Assembly: GCF_036884255.1 (NCBI RefSeq)
Contig: NZ_CP145605.1
Location: 868,001 to 932,000, forward strand
DNA length: 64,000 bases
Direction of reading: 5' to 3'
Source: Paenibacillus tundrae
GTDB taxonomy: Bacteria; Bacillota; Bacilli; Paenibacillales; Paenibacillaceae
In this document: positions 1-9,600 of the stretch, one piece after another
Numbering within the stretch: position 1 is the first letter of the stretch
Layout: the number at the start of each line of letters is the position of its first letter
Program-made: the position numbers and the translations under genes
Notes under the pieces: model-generated
The model's input: the letters and a program-made list of their open reading frames with translations, nothing else
Told to the model about the DNA's origin: nothing
Databases searched by the model: none

Positions 1-537
1 AACCAACAGCTTCGTCCTCTGGATCTTGGGAAGGTGAACGATAAATATTTTATCAACATCGCAGGTGGAGGTTCATTGACTGAGCTGACCTATGAAGTGC
101 CGAGCCGTCTAAAAACGATGATTGGGCAACTAGCCTATTACATGAAGGGCATTGAGAAAATGGCGAGCCTGTCTCCGCAGGAGCTAATTATCCGCGCAGC
201 AGGTCAGGAGGAAATTCATGACGAATTCATGTTATTCCTGATCGCTAATACGAACTCCGTTGGAGGCTTCGAGAAGCTTGCCCCAGGTGCGACGATTGAT
301 GATGGACTGTTCGATGTCATTGGTGTGCGCAAATGTAACCTGGCTGACATGATCCGCCTCGTGACGCTTGCATTACGTGGTGAGCATCTGAACGATAAGA
401 AGGTTGTTCACTTCCAGACGGATTATATGGAAGTGACTTCGCCAGGCTATGTGCAATTGAACCTGGATGGAGAGCTGGGCGGTACGCTCCCGGCAACGTT
501 TAAGAATCTGCGTCACCATTTGATGCTGTATCGTTGA
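1..537 (+). CDS. dgkB: Diacylglycerol kinase (DgkB/DagK type), 3' part
   Basis: The 5' end lies outside the window; the frame is open from base 1 and ends at the TGA at 535-537. The visible 178 residues carry a glycine-rich segment (INIAGGGSLTEL) and the beta-rich C-terminal half typical of soluble DagK-family lipid kinases (DGKc/NAD-kinase-like fold), with FDVIGVRK and a closing LDGELGGTLPATF stretch. The enzyme phosphorylates diacylglycerol to phosphatidic acid on the inner face of the membrane and recycles diacylglycerol released by lipoteichoic acid synthesis. In B. subtilis dgkB (yerQ) is followed by the rRNA methyltransferase gene yefA, and the same order is seen here, which supports the call. 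The catalytic N-terminal half cannot be checked. Confidence 0.88.
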   Translation, partial: NQQLRPLDLGKVNDKYFINIAGGGSLTELTYEVPSRLKTMIGQLAYYMKGIEKMASLSPQELIIRAAGQEEIHDEFMLFLIANTNSVGGFEKLAPGATIDDGLFDVIGVRKCNLADMIRLVTLALRGEHLNDKKVVHFQTDYMEVTSPGYVQLNLDGELGGTLPATFKNLRHHLMLYR

Positions 538-551
538 TTCGAGTGGGAGCT

Positions 552-935
552 GTAACTAGAAGAGCCGTAAGGAGCGGAGGTTACAACTAGAGTTTGCAAG
601 AGGTGAAGGCTGTACTCGGAAATGGTACGAAACCGAGGAAGCTGGCTGGCACCAAAGGCGACGGATAAAACTAGAAGTGCTACAAGAGCGGAAAGATACA
701 CAGAAGTTTGAGTTGTAACTAAACGTGCTACGTTACTTGGAAGCTCCAATCAGAAATGGTGTTAGACGTGGACGTTGCAAATTGGAAATAGAATAAGGTA
801 GTCAAGCGACAACCAGAGTGGCACAAAGAGCGGAAGATGTAGTCGGAAGTGCTACAAGACGGGCTAGCTTCAACCACAATTGCTGCAAGACGCGAAAGTA
901 AACATAAGTCAGCAGGAAAGAGAGCCTCAACTGGG
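552..935 (+). repeat. Degenerate 31-bp tandem repeat array
   Basis: About 13 diverged units can be laid head to tail, with a loose consensus AACTAGAAGTGCTACAAGAG followed by CGGAAGATG. The units at 716, 747, 778, 809, 840 and 871 are each exactly 31 bases long. Units at 552, 583 and 613 are 31, 30 and 32 bases, and two near 645 and 698 are shortened. A 31-base period is not a multiple of three and no frame stays open, so the array is not coding. The units are contiguous, without spacers. What it does is not known. Confidence 0.6.
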
Positions 936-1126
936 ACTCGATCCAGATACGGAGAAAAGTTCTTGCCACCGCTATCATGAATTGAGGTACCGTGTGCTAG
1001 AGCTGTAAGCGGTAGGAAACACTCTTCTGTTGAGCAAGATGCTACATGCATGAGTCTATAGACGGAGTGGTTAAACGTAGAGCTTTTCCAGTTGCGGCGA
1101 TTGCTGAGATCACGTATAATCTCATG

Positions 1127-1146
1127 GGGTTCGTGCTAACGAACCC
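1127..1146. repeat. Perfect 8-bp inverted repeat (hairpin)
   Basis: GGGTTCGT, a GCTA loop, then ACGAACCC. It is not followed by a T-run, so it is not a standard terminator. It shares the TTCGT core with the nearby TTCGTTAG octamers. Confidence 0.55.
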
Positions 1147-1185
1147 AAGAAGCCTTATTCTGGCGAAATGAGTAGAATTCGAAAT

Positions 1186-1280
1186 CTAACGAATCTCAGC
1201 GTCGCTATTTAGGCTGAAATGACCCAAAAAGATATGGAAACGCCATTGTAGAATGAAATAACGTCTCTGAAGTTCGTTAG
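1186..1280. repeat. Imperfect inverted-repeat element with TTCGTTAG ends
   Basis: The left end (1186-1210) begins CTAACGAA and the right end (1256-1280) finishes TTCGTTAG. Reverse-complemented, the two 25-base arms agree at most positions (CTAACGAA, TCAG and TATTT blocks), around a spacer of about 45 bases. Another TTCGTTAG with a similar left flank (GTGTCTAGGG) lies at 1323-1330 in direct orientation. The layout suggests a small dispersed palindromic intergenic element; whether it recurs elsewhere in the genome cannot be seen here. Confidence 0.5.
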
Positions 1281-1368
1281 AATTTTGGAACGTTATTTTT
1301 GATGTAAATAAGGTGTCTAGGGTTCGTTAGAGTTGATTATATATTAAGAAGAAAGAAGTGAATGTACG

Positions 1369-3138
1369 TTGTCTAATACGAACCGCAGCGGTCGTGGAAA
1401 AAACCGCCGGAATTCGGCTGCCTCTCAGGGGCAAGGGAACGCATCAGCATCCCGTCAGTCGAGTCAATCATCTCGTCCATCTACACGTCAGCAAGGGAAA
1501 GGGGGACGGCCACAAGGTGCATCTCTTTCTACCGTTCGTCCGCAGGGGCGTGCGCGTGAATCTGCGTCAATCGAAGGATTACCAGTTAGCAAAAACGAAG
1601 AGACGGTCATCGACATTATTGGCATGAACCATGATGGTGAGGGCGTAGGCCGTGCCAATGGATACACACTCTTTGTGCAAGGTGCACTTCCGGGCGAAAC
1701 TGTACGTGTGCGTGTGATGAAAACCAAGAAGCAGTATGGCTATGCTAAGCTACTGGAGATTGTGAAGGCGAGCCCGGATCGAGTATCTGCGCCATGTCCA
1801 ATTTATGATCAGTGCGGTGGCTGCCAGATCCAGCATATGAGTTATGCTGGACAGCTTGCGTGGAAACGCCAGCTCGTGGTGGATAATTTGCAGCGGATTG
1901 GTAAGCTGAATGTGATGGTGGAGGACGCGGAGACACTGGCATCCAACTTGCAGGAAGATGTATCAGTGGATGCGGCGAAGCTTGAGGGACAGTTGGAACA
2001 GGATGCGAATCAGACAACTGGACAGGCTACTTCCGATGCTAACAGTAACGAAAGTAACCGCATCCGTCTGCGACTAGAAGGTATCGCAAACGAAGAAGAC
2101 ACAGCGCATGGTATTCGCGTACTCCCTACGATGGGCATGACCGAGCCTTGGCGTTACCGCAATAAGGCACAGGTGCCGATTGGTGTAACGGAAGGTGGAC
2201 TAGTGGGTGGATTTTATGCAAAAGGTAGCCACCGGATTATCGACATGGAAACATGCCTCATCCAGCATGAGCACAACGACGAAGTGGTTGCGAAGGTGAA
2301 GGAGATCGGCAGTCATTTTGGAATTAGTGCGTATAACGAAGAGACTGGCCGTGGACTGTTGCGTCATGTCGTTGTGAAAAAGGCGTTCCGTACAGGCGAG
2401 ATGATGCTCGTGCTTGTTACCAATGGTCGAGATATTCCGTACAAGGACGAATGGATTGGCAGTATCCGTGAAGCGATCCCGCATGTGGCGAGTATCTGCC
2501 AGAACGTGAACAAGAAACAAACGAACGTGATCTTCGGGGATGAAACCCGCGTCCTATGGGGCCGTGATGTAATCTATGACTTTATTGGCGATGTGCAATT
2601 TGCGATCTCAGCTCGTTCATTCTATCAGGTGAACCCGGTTCAGACGGAAGTGCTGTATGGGAAAACGGTAGAGTACGCTGGACTCAGCGGCAAAGAAACA
2701 GTTATTGATGCCTATTGCGGCATCGGTACAATTTCTCTTTTCCTCGCACAGCATGCGGATCAGGTATATGGGGTTGAAATTGTGCCTGAAGCTATCGAGG
2801 ATGCTCGTAGCAATGCGATGTTGAACGAGATGAAGAACGTGAAGTTCGAAGTTGGTGCATCTGAAGACGTGATTCCACGTTGGAAAGAGCAAGGTATCGA
2901 AGCCGATGTCATCGTCGTCGATCCACCGCGTAAAGGCTGTGATCCTCGTTTGCTAGATACCATTCTGGAGATGAGGCCAGAGCGCGTGGTGTACGTGAGT
3001 TGTAACCCAAGTACGTTGGCACGTGACCTGCGTGTGCTGGAGGATGGCGGATATCGCACGGTGGAGGTTACGCCGGTTGATATGTTCCCGCATACCGTGC
3101 ATGTGGAGTCTGTAGCGATGCTCACAAGAAATGCTTAA
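1369..3138 (+). CDS. rlmD: 23S rRNA (uracil-C5)-methyltransferase, RlmD/RlmCD family
   Basis: Transfers a methyl group from S-adenosylmethionine to C5 of uridine in 23S rRNA; in B. subtilis one enzyme (YefA/RlmCD) modifies both U747 and U1939. Visible order: a basic, low-complexity N-terminal tail (1-65), a TRAM RNA-binding domain (about 77-137), the iron-sulfur cysteines C143, C149, C152 and C296, the SAM site ([10 protein letters not shown]), and the catalytic [11 protein letters not shown] with C545. The TTG at 1369 is taken as start, after a weak AAGAAAGAAG; no ATG is in frame nearby. At 589 residues it is much longer than the usual 450-460, owing to the N-terminal tail and an acidic/polar insertion at about 183-245. 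A hairpin terminator follows at once. Confidence 0.9.
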   Translation: MSNTNRSGRGKNRRNSAASQGQGNASASRQSSQSSRPSTRQQGKGGRPQGASLSTVRPQGRARESASIEGLPVSKNEETVIDIIGMNHDGEGVGRANGYTLFVQGALPGETVRVRVMKTKKQYGYAKLLEIVKASPDRVSAPCPIYDQCGGCQIQHMSYAGQLAWKRQLVVDNLQRIGKLNVMVEDAETLASNLQEDVSVDAAKLEGQLEQDANQTTGQATSDANSNESNRIRLRLEGIANEEDTAHGIRVLPTMGMTEPWRYRNKAQVPIGVTEGGLVGGFYAKGSHRIIDMETCLIQHEHNDEVVAKVKEIGSHFGISAYNEETGRGLLRHVVVKKAFRTGEMMLVLVTNGRDIPYKDEWIGSIREAIPHVASICQNVNKKQTNVIFGDETRVLWGRDVIYDFIGDVQFAISARSFYQVNPVQTEVLYGKTVEYAGLSGKETVIDAYCGIGTISLFLAQHADQVYGVEIVPEAIEDARSNAMLNEMKNVKFEVGASEDVIPRWKEQGIEADVIVVDPPRKGCDPRLLDTILEMRPERVVYVSCNPSTLARDLRVLEDGGYRTVEVTPVDMFPHTVHVESVAMLTRNA

Positions 3139-3169
3139 TTAAAAAATTCACATTTACCAATTCGATTCG

Positions 3170-3198
3170 GACTCAAGCATCTAATGCTTGGGTCTTTT
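3170..3198 (+). terminator. Intrinsic terminator after rlmD
   Basis: GACTCAAGCAT, a CTA loop, ATGCTTGGGTC and TTTT. Eleven-base stem with one G-T pair. Confidence 0.85.
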
Positions 3199-3362
3199 AA
3201 CGATTCTATACTAATTATTTTTTTCTAATTCTGCGATCAATAATGATGTAATGTGCTACAATCTCCTGAGATTGGGTATTATGCGTTCAAAAAGCATGTT
3301 GCTGAGCCTATCAGTCCTCGTTGAGAACAATAGCTTCGCATAAGTCAAAGGTGGGTTTTGTT

Positions 3363-4325
3363 ATGTCCAAAAATGATAATATGCTAACCATACTATGGAT
3401 GTTGAATTCGGGAGAGAAATGGACAGCCAAGCAAATATCAGAAAAGTTAGAGATAAGTATAAGAACCGTTTATCGGTATATTGATGCATTATGTGCCAGT
3501 GGGGTTCCGATCATATCTGACTCAGGCCACAATGGCGGGTATAGCTTGCTGCACAATTTTATTAAGTCCCCCCTACTATTTAGTATGGATGAAAAAAAGA
3601 CATTGCTTCATGCTGCCCTATTTGCCAAAGAAGCCGGATATCCGTTGAGTGAAGCATTAGAGAATGCAACATCCAAGTTGAAAATGTATTCGAATCAGGA
3701 GCAGGAAAGGTTACTAAGCCATCAATTAGCCGGGTTTGAAGTGATAAATCGGAAGGGCTACCCCGCTGTTCAGCCGGTATTGCAAGAACTAGAGTATGCT
3801 GTAGCAAATGAAGAGTCTGTAGAAATTTGTTATCGCAAAAAACATGAAGAGCAGTCGCAAAATAGGGTGATTGACCCGTATGGCGTGGTGAATTGGAACA
3901 ATAAGTGGTACACGATTGCATTTTGCCACCTTCGGAATGAGATCCGAAGCTTTCGGGTAGAACGAATTCTGAACATCACACGCACGCCATTCTCTTTTAG
4001 TCGTCCCAAAGATTTTTCAGCGCGTACTTTTTTTATAGGAAATCTACTGCCAGATGTAGCAGGTAAACCCGGATTAATCTCTTTAATTGTTGGTGGCAGG
4101 GCAGAGGCGTTGGATGATTTATGCTTACACTGGTTTTTGGAGCATCATTTACAGGAGCGAACAGCAACGCAAGCCACTTTTTTACTTGAAGAAGATTTAC
4201 TGTATACACATGTTCCTTATATCATTTTTCCTTATGGGAAATCCATTCACGTTATAGAGCCACAGAATCTCAAGAATAAACTCGTGGCGGTAGCATCAGA
4301 GTTAATGGAATATTATCAAGCTTAA
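3363..4325 (+). CDS. HTH/WYL-domain transcriptional regulator (YafY type)
   Basis: An N-terminal winged helix-turn-helix of the HTH_11 type (KWTAKQISEKLEISIRTVYR) is followed by a WYL-like sensing domain (about residues 130-235, with the core KWYTIAFCHLRNEIRSFR) and a C-terminal extension. Such proteins bind DNA and are thought to sense a small ligand or nucleic acid through the WYL pocket. The ATG at 3363 is preceded by AAGGTGGG at a good distance and is preferred to an in-frame start at 3321 without a ribosome site; this gives 320 residues. The next gene, a DJ-1/PfpI protein, lies 108 bases downstream beyond a strong hairpin; such pairs are common, so the regulator may control it. Ligand unknown. 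Confidence 0.85.
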   Translation: MSKNDNMLTILWMLNSGEKWTAKQISEKLEISIRTVYRYIDALCASGVPIISDSGHNGGYSLLHNFIKSPLLFSMDEKKTLLHAALFAKEAGYPLSEALENATSKLKMYSNQEQERLLSHQLAGFEVINRKGYPAVQPVLQELEYAVANEESVEICYRKKHEEQSQNRVIDPYGVVNWNNKWYTIAFCHLRNEIRSFRVERILNITRTPFSFSRPKDFSARTFFIGNLLPDVAGKPGLISLIVGGRAEALDDLCLHWFLEHHLQERTATQATFLLEEDLLYTHVPYIIFPYGKSIHVIEPQNLKNKLVAVASELMEYYQA

Positions 4326-4365
4326 TAACTTCACTGACAGCAGTTGTCAGTGAAGTTATTTTATT
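4324..4365 (+). terminator. Intrinsic terminator after the WYL regulator gene
   Basis: AATAACTTCACTGACA, a GCAGT loop, TGTCAGTGAAGTTATT and TTATTA: a perfect 16-base stem that begins at the last A residues of the stop codon. Confidence 0.85.
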
Positions 4366-4433
4366 ATAATGATAACCACTCATGAAAGATGAATGGTTGC
4401 TGTTACTAATAACTTTATGAGGAGCACTTAGAA

Positions 4434-5060
4434 ATGAATAATACCGTATATCTTTATGTGTTTGATACCATGTCCGATTGGGAGATCGGTTATTTAACCG
4501 CCGAATTGAACTCTGGAAGATACTTCAGACAGGGGCTGTCTCCAGTAAAAATAGTCACTGTTGGAATAGCAAAGACGCCAGTAACAACCATGGGCGGATT
4601 GAAAATAATACCTGAAGTTACAGTGGATGAATGCAGTATTAAAAGCATAGATGCACTTATTTTACCTGGTGGAAATACATGGACAGAAGCTGTTCACGAG
4701 CCCATATTAAAAATAGCCAAGATATGTTTAGAGGAAGGGATCGTCGTTGGAGCAATTTGCGGTGCTACCATAGGACTTGCTCAAGCAGGTTTGCTAGATT
4801 CACGTCGGCACACAAGTAATGATATGGCCTACCTTAAAATGATCTGCCCCTCTTACACAGGCGAAGAATATTACAATATGGAATCTGCGGTCACCGATGG
4901 GAAATTGATCACTGCATCCGGAGTAGCTCCATTAGAGTTTTCCGTTCATGTGTTAAAAGAGTTAGATGTGTTTTCTCCCAAAACGTTGGATGCTTGGTAT
5001 CGTCTTAATAAAACTCATGAACCTACATATTTCTACGAGTTAATGAATTCAATCCAATGA
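4434..5060 (+). CDS. DJ-1/PfpI family protein (class I glutamine amidotransferase-like)
   Basis: A 208-residue single-domain protein of the DJ-1/PfpI superfamily. The nucleophile-elbow cysteine is in GAICGATIGLA, with the preceding LILPGGNTW oxyanion loop and a conserved HTSND segment after it. Members include chaperones, glyoxalases and hydrolases; the closest B. subtilis relatives are YdeA and YoaZ-type proteins of uncertain activity. The start has a clean ribosome site (GAGGAG, 8-9 bases before ATG). It follows the WYL regulator gene, which could govern it. No specific substrate can be named from sequence. Confidence 0.82.
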   Translation: MNNTVYLYVFDTMSDWEIGYLTAELNSGRYFRQGLSPVKIVTVGIAKTPVTTMGGLKIIPEVTVDECSIKSIDALILPGGNTWTEAVHEPILKIAKICLEEGIVVGAICGATIGLAQAGLLDSRRHTSNDMAYLKMICPSYTGEEYYNMESAVTDGKLITASGVAPLEFSVHVLKELDVFSPKTLDAWYRLNKTHEPTYFYELMNSIQ

Positions 5061-5291
5061 CAGTTTAGAGATATAGCCATGTAGAATCGGTGGTGTTGTT
5101 GGTGAGAAATTATGAATGATAAGGATGCATCGGTGTTAAGCCCCTGCTTTGATTAGTGGGGGTATTTTGCATGCTACGAGCAGTAATAGAACGTACGTAA
5201 TGGATACTTCTAACTTAATTCCAGCAATGGGCTTTGATCGATGTTGGACAGACAGGATGCCCCATAGAGGAACTAATTTGTCCCTATTTAC

Positions 5292-6131
5292 TTACTCCTG
5301 TTCCTGATTGTAAGAACTATGTTGTTGAGGAACCGTCAATTCGGTCATTTTTTTGTCCAATAGGATTTTGGAGGGTGGATATCCTTTGATTTTTTTGAAT
5401 AGCTTGCTGAAATAAAAGATATCTTCAAAACCGCATTTATATGCGGCATCCATTACGGTAAACTCACCGCTAAGCAGAATATTCTCCGCATTGCTAATCT
5501 TCATTTTATTAATATATTCTTTTACAGAAGAGCCTGTACACTTCTTGAAAAGTGTTCCGTAATATGCGGTTGTTACGCCGGCAATATTAGCAAGTTCTTC
5601 TACTTTGATCGGATGGTGGAGATTGTTCAGGATATATTTGATGGTTTTCTGGATTCTGCTGTCTATGTTCTGAACGTTAATTTTATAATAGAAGCGCTTG
5701 AAATATTGATGAAGAATCATCAAGAGCAGCGCACGAGCTTTTATTTCAAATCCCGGCTCTTTCTTCAACCACACAAGTGTCAGTTCATTATATAAAGATA
5801 ATAATTCTTCGGAGAAGCCAATATGGGTTATCAACGGAAAGGGAAGCTCCACATGATTGCCCTTAATATCATATAACTGAAAATTAATAGCAAAACTTTC
5901 GATCGGATTGTTCGCATCCGTAGTTGCGCTTCGCCGACTGTCTTGTGGAATACATATGAGATCGCCCTGATTGACTTCAACATATTCATCATTCACTTTG
6001 TAAACAGCTTTCCCACTTGTGAAAAAGGATAAATCAATAAAGTTCGTTGTCGCATCTTCAATAATCCAATTCGGAGTGGAACGCCTATTGATGAAATATT
6101 CGATTTGCGGATTGATTTCTTTGTAGTCCAT
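5292..6131 (-). CDS. AraC family transcriptional regulator (cupin + AraC HTH)
   Basis: About 279 residues. The N-terminal half is a cupin-like sugar-binding domain; the C-terminal hundred residues hold two AraC helix-turn-helix motifs (VEELANIAGVTTAYYGTLFK and MDAAYKCGFEDIFYFSKLFK) closing with the usual KGYPPS. The ATG at 6131 is chosen because GGAG sits six bases before it; the two upstream ATGs at 6143 and 6137 lie in or before that ribosome site. The gene diverges from the xylanase gene across a 488-base intergenic region, so the likely role is control of xylan use, with a xylooligosaccharide as a plausible but unproven effector. It lacks the large membrane sensor of YesN-type systems. 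Confidence 0.88.
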   Translation of the reverse strand: MDYKEINPQIEYFINRRSTPNWIIEDATTNFIDLSFFTSGKAVYKVNDEYVEVNQGDLICIPQDSRRSATTDANNPIESFAINFQLYDIKGNHVELPFPLITHIGFSEELLSLYNELTLVWLKKEPGFEIKARALLLMILHQYFKRFYYKINVQNIDSRIQKTIKYILNNLHHPIKVEELANIAGVTTAYYGTLFKKCTGSSVKEYINKMKISNAENILLSGEFTVMDAAYKCGFEDIFYFSKLFKKIKGYPPSKILLDKKMTELTVPQQHSSYNQEQE

Positions 6132-6219
6132 AATCATCTCCATTTTTCGTTACAACATAGTGATCTAGAATTGGAGACCTCCAAAAAAGAGTAGACGTGA
6201 GCTGTAGGAGGGGATTTAG

Positions 6220-6233
6220 TGTAACCGCTTTCG
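6220..6233. promoter_or_regulatory. cre-like site 1
   Basis: TGTAACCGCTTTCG agrees with the CcpA-binding consensus TGWAANCGNTNWCA except at the last base. It lies about 90 bases upstream of the AraC start and 390 upstream of the xylanase start. Carbon catabolite repression of a xylanase would be expected. Confidence 0.5.
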
Positions 6234-6422
6234 AAAAAAATACAAAGCATCTCAACTTCATCCATGGAGTTAATTATAAGGAGTGTATATCATATTATCA
6301 ATCATCAACTCAGAGTGGCAGAGAGAGAGTTTACAATGTAGGTGGGGAACTGCTGAGCTTCACTCAACTGCCGTCAATCGTAAGGTTGTAGACAGTTGAG
6401 AGCGTATCGTCATTCACTTTTG

Positions 6423-6436
6423 TAAATACGCTTTCA
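6423..6436. promoter_or_regulatory. cre-like site 2
   Basis: TAAATACGCTTTCA matches the cre consensus at 12 of 14 positions and sits closer to the xylanase gene than site 1. Confidence 0.4.
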
Positions 6437-6619
6437 AAATATTTTTTGGTCAACATCAAAGGGAGGTGTGTATTGTTCGTTAAGCCAGGGATGAGCTAAT
6501 CAAGGAAAAATACAGAAAGATAAGATATCTAATATCCAATCCATCCATCATCCATATTACTCTATTAGGCAGCTCTAAGACGAGTTTAGAAATTGCCTTG
6601 AGAAAAGGAGAAAACGAAG

Positions 6620-9600
6620 ATGAATCGTGAAAAATGTTTAAAAAACGTTTCCCGCATGCTCGTAGTCATCATGTTGCTCTCCGTATTTACATTTGCTCCT
6701 GTCCAAGCTGATGCGGCTGAAGACGAAATGACCGTTGATATTAATATGACTGTGGAACTGAACGATCTCATTGCTCAAGCTGAGGCTCTCAAGGTTGGCA
6801 ACCAGGAATTCCCGCTTCAAGTTAGTCAGTCTGGCGATGGCTCTGATGTGAATCAAGCTTTTCCCTGGGTTAATGTCAATGAACTTCAAGATCTTGATCA
6901 TGCGCTTGAGTATGCGCGTGATGCGCTGACTCCCACAAGCGAGGCTATAGCTAGCCTTCAAGAAGCCATAGTGAATTTCACTGAAACGATCAAATCGGAC
7001 GGCTCAGATCCCTATTTTCGTCTTGATCCAGGTACGGGGAAGCTACCTGTAAAAATTACAGAGCCCACCAATGATTGGTCTGCCAAAAATCCACCACTCG
7101 ATAATCGTGTTCCCGCAGACTTTGCTGGAGGCACATTCACAATGATTCCGTATCCTTTTGCAGATTCCCAAGGTAAAGCTGATGTTCTTCAGATCAATTA
7201 CGTCCATGACGGGACAGGCAACTTCGGCGGGATGTCCATTCAGTCCCCCTTGTCACCGAGTGTACATGTCCCTGAAGGCGCAACGATTGATTTTGATGTG
7301 TATTATCCCAAGAGCGCTCAAGGTAAATTTATGAGATGGAGGCTCAGAAATGCTGGCTCTGACATCGATGCATACCTCAGAGATTACGATTATAACAACC
7401 TTAACCCTGACTGGACTGGTAGCTACAACGGTGAAACCTGGTTGTTGAAGCACCACAGTATTACCGCTACCACAGGCATGTCCTCTAACTTCATTCTTGA
7501 GCTCCATGGTGAGAACGGACGTCCTGCAGAAACCAGTATGCTTCTTGTCGGCAATATCAAAATAACCGAACCCGACCCTAACGGAGTTCCACTTCCGAGC
7601 GTAGTCAACAAGGAAAACCAGAGTGCAGTAACGCCTTTAAAGGATATTTACAATAGGGACAATGGCAAGTTCATGGTCGGTACGATTGGAACCGGAGCAG
7701 TAACCGGAACGAGAGCCAATCATTATGAAATCTTTGTCGATGGCAATAATCTCAAAGCCGATGCTACGCATCCCCGCGGTCCAAGCTGGTTGAAAAGTGT
7801 TACTGACGAGGCTCTGATCGGCGCAACCACCACTCCTGGTATAGGAGAATACAGTTTTCCGACCAACTCTTATCAAGCAATCAGAGATTCTGGAACTCCC
7901 GGACAGTACAAGTCCCACGGCCACGTTCTAGCATGGTATAACCAGGCTCCTGCATGGATGAGACAAATGATTCCTGCGACCATTACGTTGGGATACAATG
8001 GCACAACCGATTACTACGGATTGGGTAACGGTGTTACAACCACGGTTAAAGTAGACAAAGAAATGGCCAGAAGAGTGCAGTTTAACCACACCATGTATGT
8101 AATGCGGCACTTCCTGACTACAGATACGAAGTATGGCTCAAGCATATCCCGAGGAGTAATTCCGTTTCATTCATGGGATGTACTCAATGAAGAGGTTCAC
8201 GAAAGCCGTCACAGCGAGACGATTCCTGAGGACCCGAACAGCTGGAGACAGACACTCAAAAACACCAACTGGCTTGCTGCAATGTCGGATGATGTGATTG
8301 GCGGCGATATCTCCGAGCATTACATTTACTTGCTGTTCAAATACGCGCACATCGCCGCACCTAATACCCAGATGGCGGAGGCTTACAAAGCCAATTACGC
8401 TGACCTTCCCGAGTATATGAAGCTCGATGGAAATGACGATGCAGGAAGTATTGACGCGTACATTGTCAACGATCCTCCAAAGCTGACTTACAACGATTAC
8501 GATATCTCTAATCGTACCAAGGCGAGAACGGTATACAACATGGTTCGCGCGCTGAACACCGCATGGCTCTCTGATCCACTATATGACGGAAGACCTCTTA
8601 TTGAAGACGTTGGTATTCAAGGACATGATTCGATTGGGAAGACCCTTGCAAGCGATAACCAATATGCCGTAGCTCTCTATGCTTCTCTCATTGACCAAGG
8701 TCTTCTGTCCGGGATCGCGTATTCAGAACTTGACCTTAAGATGCCAACGACTACCCCAGGTGGTGGTGCCGTTGCTCCTGCAACGCTTAATGTCAGACAA
8801 TCGGATGCCCTGGGTTATCAGTATGCGTTGCTGTACAAAATGTTCGACAAGTTCTCTCCGTACATGGATCATATTATCAGTTGGGGCGTGGCTGGTTCAG
8901 GATGGCAGGGAAGCTATGTACTGTTTGACAGTCAGAGCAATGCCAATGCCGGCTACTATGGAGCCGCGAATCCAGACAGATTTATTCTTGGACATTCATA
9001 TCTGGATGAATTCTATGAAGGTGAATACGAGAAAATCCAGAACAATGAAATCGATCTTGGCGATCTCGGAATCTATACACCCCGCGATAATGTGAATGTG
9101 AACCTTAATCTCAGCGGATTGACACTGAGTAGTGGAACACTGCAACCGACTTTCGACGCAGCAACGACCCAATACGCTGTTTCCTTGCAGGATGCTAATA
9201 ACATTAACGTAATTGCGACAGCAGCGGACAACAGGGCAACCATTAAAGTGAATGGTACAGTTGTTGCTAGTGGTACAGCTTCCGAAGCCATATCACTGAC
9301 ACCTGGTACAGTAACAAACATCAATGTAGAGGTAACAGCTGCCAATGGTACGGTAAATACGTATACGATAAAAGTAACAAATGGCAAGACGGAGACTCCG
9401 TCTATCCCGTCTAATCCATCGAACCCATCGAACCCATCGAACCCATCAAATCCAAATACACCTTCAACGCCGGCACCAGCACCAACAGTTGTTCAGAATG
9501 AGACAGTGACCCCGCAGACAACGGTGAAGAATGGAACGACAGCTGTTTTAACACTGGATCTGGCCAAGGCAAAGGAGCTGCTGGCGCAAAATGCCACCAT

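Larger units (their letters stand above)
538..1368. other. Long non-coding stretch with repeats
   Basis: No open frame here has a ribosome site or a recognisable product. The first half (about 552-935) is a purine-rich degenerate tandem repeat. The second half (about 1127-1340) holds a perfect hairpin and several copies of the octamer TTCGTTAG in both orientations. No clear terminator for the upstream kinase gene was seen. The rlmCD-like gene begins directly after the last octamer. Confidence 0.6.
6132..6619. promoter_or_regulatory. Divergent control region between AraC regulator and xylanase
   Basis: This 488-base region holds two cre-like sequences (listed separately), a perfect spaced inverted repeat CTCAACTG (6363-6370) / CAGTTGAG (6393-6400), and a strong GGGAGG at 6461 placed before a nine-codon frame starting TTG at 6473 and ending TAA at 6499. 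The xylanase gene has its own AGGAG before its ATG. The inverted repeat is a candidate operator; the mini-frame is only a possible leader peptide. Confidence 0.45.

Noticed and set aside
552..935. Possible CRISPR array
   Set aside because: The repeats are contiguous and degenerate with no unique spacers, no cas genes are nearby, and unit length is 31 without repeat/spacer alternation.
1358..1627. Open frame in another phase over the rlmD start
   Set aside because: It overlaps the recognisable methyltransferase and has no homology or own ribosome site; a shadow frame.
5135..5175. Riboswitch or terminator at the CCCCTGC / GTGGGGG sequence
   Set aside because: The stem is short and interrupted, and the T-run is weak; not enough to call either.
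9405..9470. Minisatellite in the xylanase gene as a separate element
   Set aside because: These are Asn-Pro-Ser codons of a normal Pro-rich linker between secreted domains.
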